Assembly: GCA_033816765.1 (NCBI GenBank)
Contig: CM066288.1
Location: 3,782,001 to 3,846,000, forward strand
Reading direction: 5' to 3'
Source of the DNA: Nothopassalora personata
Lineage: Eukaryota > Ascomycota > Dothideomycetes > Mycosphaerellales > Mycosphaerellaceae
Length of the DNA: 64,000 bases
Each line of letters opens with the position of its first letter. Positions within the stretch are counted from its first letter, which is position 1. Below, piece after piece: positions 53,950-62,439 of this stretch. The translations under genes were made by a program, and so were the position numbers. The notes below the pieces were generated by a model. The model was not told where the DNA came from and did no database searches. It was given only the letters and a program-made list of their open reading frames with translations.

Positions 53950-56900
53950 TTAGAGATATAAGATAGAGAGCTAGTTAGCATTCTTTACAATTAATGACCT
54001 GTTAGAAGTGTTATTTAACAACATTAAGGGCAAGAACCTAAAACTCTAGGAAGAGACTAAGATTAAAGAGATTCTTAATACATTAATATAGACAAAACAA
54101 AATGTAGCTTGCTGCTTTAGTATCCTAAGTAGGATTATAGAAGAAGATAAATTTAAGCTTAAGGGCTCTTGCGAATCTAGAAAAGCTACTAAGATATAGG
54201 TGTATCTCTAGAACAAGTATAGCTAGGTATTGCCAACCTATACACATAAGCTTACAAAACAGTTTGTGAACTTTAAGATAAGTAAAGAGTTCACTATTAG
54301 ATCTACATAGGCATACCTAGTGTCTCTTAGAAGGAGGATTGCTAATGTTGACCTAGAGGGCTAGCACTATAGGAAAGCTAATGTAAGAATAACCTAGCTT
54401 TTAAGCTCACTGCTACCTAACTACTATGTAGCTAGGGATACTATTATGGCTTAGCCAAAGATGGATCATAAAAGGACCTTAAAGATCCTTAAGGCTCAAG
54501 AGGCTAGATTAAATCCCTCTAAGGCTAAGTATAGTATAGTAGCCACCTAGGTTAGGCCCTTAGGTTAGGTAAGATTACTTTCCTGCCTTCTCTATAAGAA
54601 GGACTATCTTATTAAGGACTGCCCTAGTCTCTCTAAGGCAAAGAAGGTCCTTAGATCTTATTCCTAAGTACCATCCTCCTAGAATGTAACATATGTTAAG
54701 AAGAGAGGATCTCTACCACTATCTTTAAGAAGAACACTAAGAGAGAAGTCCTGACACGAGGCCTACGAGTGTAAGAGGGAAACGTAGGGTGTAGGGAATA
54801 GAGACGTAGTTAGACGAAGTATCTAGAGGTAACGCGCGAAGTACGAAAGATAAAGCAAAGCGCCGAGGCGTCGCGCTAGCGCCGGGAGATCACGTGACCC
54901 TGATCACGTGACCGAACATCCAAATCAAGGTCGCTTCGTGACAAGTCCTCTATAGAGGAACTTAAGAAAATAGTGAAGAAACTTAGCTCTAATATGCTAT
55001 CACTCTAGAAGAACTAGGCCTAGTCTCCTTCCTCTAAAACAAGGAAGACTAGGAAAGGTTTCTCTACCTAAGAGCCACCTAACTTATGCAACTTATCCTA
55101 GAAGACAATGTCTAATAATAATAAGTATAATAAAGTGGCTCACTCAACTGCAGAAGTCTAAGGCAAGTTCCCCTTATTAGAGTAGTTACTTAATTCTTGT
55201 GCTTTATCCTATATAACTAACTAGAACTGCCTCTTTAGATCTATAACTCCCTTAATAAAGAAGAAATAGATCAAAGTAGGAGGTGGGCATTTGTTAGCTA
55301 CTTACATTAGGACTGTAGAGATAAGTGGGAGATCTAGTAGGAAAGTTGTTTTAGAAGATGTTCTACTTATACCTAAGCTAGGGGTGAACCTAGTTTCTTA
55401 GAACTAGTTTAGTAAGCAGTTTAGTATCTAACCTCCTTTATTTTCTCTTATATCTCCCTCTAGCTAAACTATTGTCTAGACAAGGCTTCTTAGGGGGGTT
55501 CTATTCATTAATGAGATTTCTCCTCTACTACAAAAAAGGGCACATCACTTATTATGTGCACTACTAATAGAGAATGCCTTTATAACTACTAAATTAGAGA
55601 CTAACCTAAAACAGTAGGAGCTTTAGCATAGAAGATTTGCACACTTTAGGAAGAACTTGCTCTAGAATCTTTATAAGGTAACAGACTTAAAAGAACCTAT
55701 TTCTATTCCTAGGGATAGCTTCCACTAGTGTAGAGTGTGTTCAATAGCAAAGATAAAAAAGTACAAAGGTAAAGTTACTAAGAGAAGACCTAAAAGACTT
55801 GCCCTTGTATCTATTAACATATATAGTCTACTACTAACATTAAGGCTAGGGTTCAAATACTAGCTTAAGATTGTTAACAACTTCTCTAGAAAAAAGTAGA
55901 CCTGTCCTCTTAAGAAAAGAGAAGATACTCTAGTTGCTCTCTAGAACTAGAAGATCAAGGTAGAGAGAAAATCATTAGTATAGTTAAAAGCAGTTAGGCT
56001 TAATAATATAAGGGAACTTATTACATTAGTTAAGCAGTAGGAGAAGAATTTAGGAATTAGGCTAGAGTATACTAAGGCATATAACTCGCTCTAAAATGGA
56101 CTAGTTAAAAGGTCAATACAAACCTTAGAAGACTCTATAAGGGCAATGCTTAAAGAGGCTAAGATGCTAATTGAATTCTAGCCTAAAGCACTAGAAGCCT
56201 AAACCTATATAAGGAACAAACTACTAAATGGTCTAGACTATAATAGGTTTAAGGTTTCACTAGATAAAGCCTTTAATAGTATTAAGCTAACTATTAACCA
56301 TTTAAAGGTTTAGGGATGCAAAGCTATTATCTATATAGACACAAGATCCTAGCCTTATTAGGCAAGAAGTAATAAACTAATAAATAGAGGCAAAGAAGCA
56401 GTGTTTGTTAGATACGTTGAAAACATAGCTAAGGCCTAGCTCTTTTAGGAACTAGACATAAAAGCTATGAAACAACACACATATGTAGACTTCTTTAAGG
56501 ATTAACCTAGAGGTAATATAGATCTCAATGTTACAAAATTGAATCTATTAAGCAATGCACTAGCTAGGAGACCCTTAGGGAGGCTAAGGAAGGACATATC
56601 CTTAGAGCAACCTGTTCACCATTCAATTATTTAGCAGAGCAGCCCAGTAACAGCCTAGCCAAGAAAGCCATTTGTGTAACTTCCCTAGCCTCTAAAGAAT
56701 ATAGGGGAATTTTAGAAAATCGATAAGCCAATTAAGATAAGCTTACTAGATCTCTAGGAAAAGAATGTTACTAGGATACAAGTAACTACTCTTAGATCAT
56801 CCCTTAGTAAGAGGAGGGCTAACCATAATGTTAAGGGCTATAAATAGAAACAGAAAGCCCTAAGATCCATAGTCCCTATACCTAAACTAGCTACTAAAGT

Positions 56901-58420
56901 GGGAGAAGCAATAGACCTCTTAGAGAACCTTGCTACTTACTACTAAGCTTTCTTTATAGCTATGCAATTAGTAGATAATTCAGTACTATAGGATAGTAAA
57001 TTCCTAGAAGAAGTTAAGGAGATAGCCTTTACAGCAACTATAGAAGTTATTGTATACAAGCAAGAGATCCTAATTCCAAAGTCCTACAAGGATGCTATAA
57101 ATAACAAGAAATAGGGACACCTTTAGAAGGAAGCAATCTAGAAGGAGCTAGATGCTCTATAGAGCAACAACACCTAGGAGAATGCTGTTCTACTAAAAGG
57201 AGCAAACTTGGTTACGTTAAGATAGGTCTTTAATGTTAAAAGAAGCATTAGTAGAGCCATTAAAAAGTTCAAGGCTAGGCTAGTTATAAGGGGCTTTTCA
57301 TAGAAGTTTAGTGTTAACTTTATAGAGACATTTGCGCCTACAGTTAGACAGGACACCCTTAGGGTGTTTATAGCTATTGTGTGCAAGAAGGATCTCTATC
57401 TTCACTAAGTAGATATAAACAATGCGTTTATAGAAAGCACCCTCTATAAAGACATCTTTATATTACTACTACTAGGAGTTAAGCTTCTACTAAACATAGT
57501 GTTTAAGATCCTTAAAAGCTTGTATAGACTTAAGCAAGTAGCTAGAGATTAGAATCAACTCTGTGTATTAAAGCTTAGAGAGATTGGATTCACACAGTTA
57601 GAGGTGGATCCATGCCTACTCATTTATAAGGAAAAAGAGATTATAATTCTTACATATATAGATAACATTCCAATTGCTGCACTAAAGTTAATAGATGTTC
57701 TCTAGTTTAAAAGAGAACTTAGTAAAGTCTTTAAGATTAAAGATCTTAGTACACCTGAAAAGATCCTTAGCATAAGAGTTATAAGGGACAGGAGGAGAGG
57801 AATCCTAAAACTTAACTAGGGACACTTTATTAGGGACAACCTTGCTAAGATAGGGATGAACTATAAGAAGGCAGCACCTACACACTCACCTATAGACAGC
57901 TATAAGGCTCTTAAACCTTTAAGCTACATAGATGAGAGGTGTGACAAGGTAGAGTACTAGAGTATTAATAGTATATAGATGTAGCTAGCAACAATTATAA
58001 GGCTAGACATTGCTTTTGCCCTAGGAAGGATAAGCTCATTTATAAGTAACCTATCTACCTACTACATAAAGGCTTTAAAGAAGATTATAAGATATCTAAG
58101 GTTATATCCTAATCTTAGCCTTGTCTTCTCTAGGCATAGAGAAGGATGCCTAGTTAGATACTGTGACTCTAATTATGCAATAGATAAAGCAGACAGAGTC
58201 TCTATCCTTAGGTATGTCTTCTTCCTCTATAGGGCACTAGTCTCCTAGATAAGCAAGACGCAAAAGTCTATAGCAACATCTACAATAGAAGCTAAATACA
58301 TAGCTATAAATGTATGTGTAAAGCAATCCCAATTCCTAGCTTTACTGCTAAGGGAGATAGACTATCTAGAGTTAGTGGGAGACTGTTCATATTAACTAAG
58401 GATTACTGGAAACTAGGAGA
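53950..58420 (+). pseudogene. Copia gag-pol, broken by stops and one solo LTR
   Basis: Domains in order: gag with a ruined zinc knuckle at 54584-54622 (CLLYKKDYLIKDC, where Cys and His of CX2CX4HX4C have become Tyr); the gag-pre-integrase motif (HRRFAHF near 55625, CRVCSIAK near 55729) and the integrase core to about 56400; reverse transcriptase from about 57170 with KFKARLVIRGFS and TYIDNI (the YVDD box) near 57650; RNase H near 57990-58400 with KSIATSTIEAKYIA. Gln and Trp codons are widely replaced by TAG or TAA. No part is intact. Confidence 0.88.
54752..54943 (+). mobile_element. Solo LTR (192 bp) nested in the Copia element
   Basis: Starts TGACACGAGG and ends CTTCGTGACA, flanked by the 5-bp duplication AGTCC at 54747-54751 and 54944-54948. 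It is GC-rich and keeps CpA, unlike its host. Two GATCACGTGACC-like palindromes lie near its end. Confidence 0.88.
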
Positions 58421-58636
58421 CTGTATTAAGCTTAAGACTAGTCTAATTGAGAGGTAACAACTAAGCTGCCCTTACCCTAGTAAGGGATGCACATGTTCAT
58501 AATAAGTTAAAGCACATTAACATTGCCTACAATACTGTTAGGAAACTTTAGTAGAGAAGGCTTATTACTGTTAAGTACACCCTAACATCTAAGATAGTTA
58601 TAGATAGGTTTATAAAGCTAAAGACTAGTCTATACT

Positions 58637-58822
58637 TGACACGGGCGATATGAGATCCGGAGAGTGTAGGAGTCAAGTCGTGAATAATACAATCTACGAA
58701 GAGTCTAAGAACGAGAGAGAAGAGAGAAGCAAGGTCGATCTCGTGCCAAGCCGCGCTAACCCGATCCGGAAGGTCCGCGGTTAAGCCGGCGAAGGGTCCA
58801 AGGTCAAGGCCACCCCGTGACA
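58637..58822 (+). mobile_element. Solo LTR (186 bp) nested in the Copia element
   Basis: Starts TGACACGGGC and ends CCCCGTGACA, flanked by ATACT at 58632-58636 and 58823-58827. The ends match the solo LTR at 54752 but the interior differs, so it is a related family or subfamily. Confidence 0.88.
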
Positions 58823-58925
58823 ATACTTCTAGAGGTTTATAAGCCAGCTTAACCTGTTATAGAGGTCTAAATACTACTAACAGGAGAAGAGCAGACTATA
58901 ACCTCCTATATAAGATAAGTAGGAG

Positions 58926-59172
58926 TGTTAAGATGTAGCATCTTAAGGGGAGCTAATAGTTAGGTTGTAATCTAATAGCCTAAGGCATCTACGATAACTT
59001 AGCTTATCGGAAGACACCTTCTCTCCCCTTTAGCTTAGATAGACATCTAACACAATTAACACATTAGTTCCTAATATATTGCTGCATGCCCTATAGCTAT
59101 TAGCTAGTTGAAGATTAATCTCTTACTCCACTCCGCTACTAACTACGTATCCTATAAGGTCTTAACTTAACA
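58926..59172 (+). repeat. Right LTR of the Copia element
   Basis: 247 bp, TGTTAAG...CTTAACA, followed by target duplication GTTAC. Confidence 0.93.
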
Positions 59173-59177
59173 GTTAC

Positions 59178-59398
59178 CTCGGTACTAGCTTAAATCTATA
59201 AGAAGCGTTCGAGCGACCTTCCTACTTGTTTAATGTATAGACGTAAGCTACTAATAGAGCTCGTAGTAGTTTATAGTTATAGATTGCCCCGGGACTGTTT
59301 ACTAAGGCCCTATTCTCTTTAATAAGTTAAGGCGACTTATTCGTAGCTTATTATCGGTATTTAATCTCCTTAGTAAATAAGTCATAATAAGCTACCTG
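59178..59398. other. RIP-mutated sequence between two LTR elements
   Basis: AT-rich old repeat with many TAA/TAG and AATAAG-type motifs. It continues after the compact element at 60691, which interrupted it. Identity unknown. Confidence 0.4.
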
Positions 59399-59559
59399 TG
59401 ACACGGACAAGACAGCAACAGGGCGCAAACGTGTATTAGCCTTAGTATCGAGTAAGTTCTACCAAGAAGAGAAGTAAGAAGTCGCGAGAAGCGCGTGATA
59501 AGATCGGGCCCGAGGTCACGTGACACCGAAGTGCGTCTGTGCAAAGGTAAACCGTGACA
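59399..59559 (+). repeat. Left LTR of the compact element
   Basis: 161 bp, apparently identical to 60525-60685. Confidence 0.92.
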
Positions 59560-59681
59560 CCACCCCCCCTCTCAAACCGCCGTACGCCCTCGTACGCGTG
59601 AATCAATCGCAATGGGGTATATCCATCGCCATTACCCAATTCAATCCAATCCAATGTATATCTTGCCGCAGCAAGCCTTAA

Positions 59682-60155
59682 GCGAAGACAGTATCACACC
59701 GCAGTGTGCCTTGTGTCCACCAACTGTATATCAAGCCTCAGCTTGCCTCAAGTTGTATCTGCGAAGACAGTATCACACCGCAGTGTGCCTTGTGTCCACC
59801 AACTGTATATCAAGCCTCAGCTTGCCTCAAGTTGTATCTGCGAAGACAGTATCACACCGCAGTGTGCCTTGTGTCCACCAACTGTATATCAAGCCTCAGC
59901 TTGCCTCAAGTTGTATCTGCGAAGACAGTATCACACCGCAGTGTGCCTTGTGTCCACCAACTGTATATCAAGCCTCAGCTTGCCTCAAGTTGTATCTGCG
60001 AAGACAGTATCACACCGCAGTGTGCCTTGTGTCCACCAACTGTATATCAAGCCTCAGCTTGCCTCAAGTTGTATCTGCGAAGACAGTATCACACCGCAGT
60101 GTGCCTTGTGTCCACCAACTGTATATCAAGCCTCAGCTTGCCTCAAGTTGTATCT
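59682..60155 (+). repeat. Six perfect 79-bp tandem repeats inside the compact element
   Basis: Units start at 59682, 59761, 59840, 59919, 59998 and 60077 with GCGAAGACAG. Each unit contains two perfect 5-bp hairpins with 4-nt loops: CACAC-CGCA-GTGTG and CAAGC-CTCA-GCTTG. No spacers separate units, so this is not a CRISPR array. The array is free of stops in all three plus frames. Confidence 0.95.
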
Positions 60156-60524
60156 GCGCTCCGCCGGTGCTCCTCTTGCTGACGAGCCTGCTCAGCACCA
60201 TCTCGGCCCTGAGTCTCGTCTTGTGTCTCTTGCGCCATCTTGCGCAGTCGTTCTACACCCTGGGTGTCGTCGAAATCCGGATTCCACTCTGACTCGTCTT
60301 CCACCTCACGTTGTCCTTCGGTTAGTGTGCCGTTCTGTCGTTGGCGCGCGTCGCGGAGGAACTTCTTCGTGAGTAGGTTAAGGTTCAGGTTGGGAATGAA
60401 TTAGGATTCGTCTGCTCCGAGTGTCGTCTGGTTTGCGGCCATTCGGACTCGGTGTCGCACGCGCGTTTCTGTGCACACGTGGTCGGGGTGATCGCTTGCG
60501 GCGATCGAGCGCGGTAGAACTTAA

Positions 60525-60685
60525 TGACACGGACAAGACAGCAACAGGGCGCAAACGTGTATTAGCCTTAGTATCGAGTAAGTTCTACCAAGAAGAGAAG
60601 TAAGAAGTCGCGAGAAGCGCGTGATAAGATCGGGCCCGAGGTCACGTGACACCGAAGTGCGTCTGTGCAAAGGTAAACCGTGACA
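60525..60685 (+). repeat. Right LTR of the compact element
   Basis: 161 bp, followed by target duplication ACCTG. Confidence 0.92.
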
Positions 60686-60690
60686 ACCTG

Positions 60691-61320
60691 TTTGCTTTAA
60701 TAAGCTAACTTATTCGAACTTATTACGGACCTTATAATAGCTCGTAGCGAGTCTACCCTTTCTATTAGTAAGTTAGCGAATAAGTTATAAGGCTCGGAGG
60801 CCGAGACTACTCGGATTTCGTCGGCCGAGTATAGTATATCGTAGATGCTAGATGTAGTATAGTTCTCTATTAAAGTTAAATCGCTTACCTCCGAGACTCC
60901 GTATCGTGTGTTACGCATAACATAGCCTTCGTTTTACCGGATAGTATTAACGAATTCGAGAAGCTTATCGACGCACGCGTCGACCGACTCGTTAGTAGAC
61001 TAATTAAGAAGCGCGTTAGATCTATAGTAAGAGCTCGAACACAGGGGAATAGAGACCTTAGTAGGCGACAGTTGCGCTAAAGAAAGAAGCCTCTAGGTAA
61101 GGCAACTATTATTGTCTCGTTCTAGGGCTAGTCTTAAGAGAGAGATAAGTTAAGTTACGTAGCGGTATTCTTTAGAGAGGCTAAAGTAAGCTAAGCGAAG
61201 ATGAATAATAGGAATAAGAGTTATATTCCAATTAGTAAGATAGTAACATAAGTTAAACGTATCGAAACTATAAGGGTTCTTAGCGTTCCTAAATACAACG
61301 GAGGCTCGTATACTATCCGG
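60691..61320. other. RIP-mutated repeat of unknown type
   Basis: Continuation of the sequence interrupted by the compact element. It is stop-rich on all frames, with one 73-codon minus frame (60697-60918) of no recognised family. It may be part of an older retroelement. Confidence 0.4.
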
Positions 61321-61537
61321 TGTTAGGCGTCCGTCTATCTACACGACCGGTCGTCTAGTCGTGTAGTCGTGTACGTCTATACGCTACTTCTACGGTCGTG
61401 TTCGACTATGTACTAAGCGCGCGGTCGTGTACGTAACCCGGACGTAGGGTCCCTTCCTCTTCCTAGTAATTAGTTCTTATCTTCTAATTCTTCCTTCTAT
61501 GCCGCGTCCTATACCGTCCTTTATCCGAACCGTAACA
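61321..61537 (-). repeat. 3' LTR of the Gypsy element
   Basis: 217 bp with ends TGTTAG...CGTAACA on the plus strand. The adjoining TCCGG (61316-61320) would be one half of its target duplication. Confidence 0.7.
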
Positions 61538-61555
61538 CTATCCCCCTTCCTACTA
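61538..61555 (-). promoter_or_regulatory. Polypurine tract of the Gypsy element
   Basis: Read on the minus strand: AGTAGGAAGGGGGATAG directly before the 3' LTR. This is the expected primer for plus-strand DNA synthesis and confirms the orientation. Confidence 0.75.
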
Positions 61556-61736
61556 AAACTCGTCCTCGAGTTTTCTTTCTTCTCTTATAAGTTCCTATCT
61601 TTTACTATAAGCGGCGAGCGGCTAATACGTTAGGAGCGCCGCGAACGTTAAGTACTAGGTATCGAAGCCGAGGGCCGCGAGATACTATCCCTATGTTCTA
61701 GTTACTAGAAGGCTAGAGTACCTAAAGGAAAGAAGA

Positions 61737-62089
61737 GTCCTCGTTACGTAGTGGATGTACGCTTTAGGTGTTACTCGGAGTACGTTCGTAAGGGTGTTAA
61801 GTGTAACGTGACTGTTACGTAGACTAAGTAGGAGCGGCTTCGTAACTAGCGTCGAAAGCTAAAGCGAGAGCTTAATAAGGCTAAAGAGAAGGTAATAGAG
61901 GCGATGTTAAAGGTACATCGTCTTAGGAAACAGCTACGCGTTACTAAGGATAGGGAGAAAAAGGCGATAGCGAAGGATTTCGAGGATCTCCGCAGTTTGC
62001 CGAGCGTAGGTATCGATGCCTTTTCCGCGTCTTTGTCCTATCTTCTCGTTCCTAAAGGTAGCCCCGAAGAGCTAGAGGGGGTTTTCTAG
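61737..62089 (+). pseudogene. Opposite-strand frame between Gypsy pol and its 3' LTR, Cys-containing coiled-coil protein
   Basis: On the plus strand, opposite to pol, a coding-like stretch reads RYVVDVRFRCYSEYVRKG and VKCNVTVT. After three TAG codons it becomes a charged coiled coil (RRKLKRELNKAKEKVIEAM, then RLRKQLRVTKDREKK). The intact part is 61904-62089 (61 codons). Similar Cys-plus-coiled-coil proteins of unknown function are common in fungal repeat regions, from memory. It appears RIP-damaged upstream of 61880. Confidence 0.5.
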
Positions 62090-62265
62090 ATGTCGATTCC
62101 TTCCTAGGAGGACCTTTCGATGATTCCGGATAATGCCCTCTAGTTATATCCGACCCTTAAGGAAGCCGTAGTAGCTTCTTCAAGCGCTAGCCCCTCTAGT
62201 AGATAGGTATTAGTTTCTCGTAGGAGATATATTTATATAAGTTCTCCGTTTCCCTTATTAAACCT

Positions 62266-62339
62266 AGTTATGTAGCTTAGTAGTAGAGCGTAAGCTATCT
62301 ATACTCTTAAGGTCGTAGGTTCGATTCCTACTCTAGCTA
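62266..62339 (+). pseudogene. tRNA-like sequence inside the Gypsy element
   Basis: 74 nt with a D stem GCTT/GAGC, a perfect T arm GTAGG-TTCGATT-CCTAC (box B GGTTCGATTCC) and box A-like TAGCTTAGTAGTAG. The acceptor arms AGTTATG/TCTAGCT pair with wobbles and one mismatch. The anticodon arm is poor: a 4-bp stem TAAG/CTTA with an 11-nt loop. It is probably a decayed tRNA or tRNA-derived insertion. Confidence 0.5.
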
Positions 62340-62439
62340 CTCCCGGCCGACTAGTCGCTAATCGGTAGCTTAGTTAGCTAGCCGTTTTTTAGTTTTATAG
62401 TATTCCTAGATTTTTTACTAACAGTTTCGTAGGTTCCTT

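Larger units (their letters stand above)
53171..59172 (+). mobile_element. Ty1/Copia LTR retrotransposon, full length, RIP-mutated
   Basis: Two 247-bp LTRs (53171-53417 and 58926-59172) flank an interior read on the plus strand in the order gag, integrase, reverse transcriptase, RNase H. A 5-bp target duplication GTTAC lies at 53166-53170 and 59173-59177. The right LTR starts TGTTAAG; the left starts TATTAAG, the G having become A. A purine-rich tract (ATAAGATAAGTAGGAG) precedes the right LTR. Two solo LTRs are inserted at 54752 and 58637. Without them the element would be about 5.6 kb. Confidence 0.93.
59399..60685 (+). mobile_element. Compact non-autonomous LTR element (TRIM-like), 1287 bp
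   Basis: Two 161-bp LTRs (59399-59559 and 60525-60685) both start TGACACGGAC and end AAACCGTGACA. The whole is flanked by the 5-bp duplication ACCTG (59394-59398 and 60686-60690). The 965-bp interior has no gag or pol; it holds six 79-bp tandem repeats and a GC-rich tail. CpA is frequent, so it is not RIP-mutated and looks young. The LTR ends match the two solo LTRs inside the Copia element. Confidence 0.9.

Noticed and set aside
59682..60155. Possible CRISPR array
   Set aside because: Units abut directly with no variable spacers, and the host is a eukaryote; it is a tandem repeat inside an LTR element.
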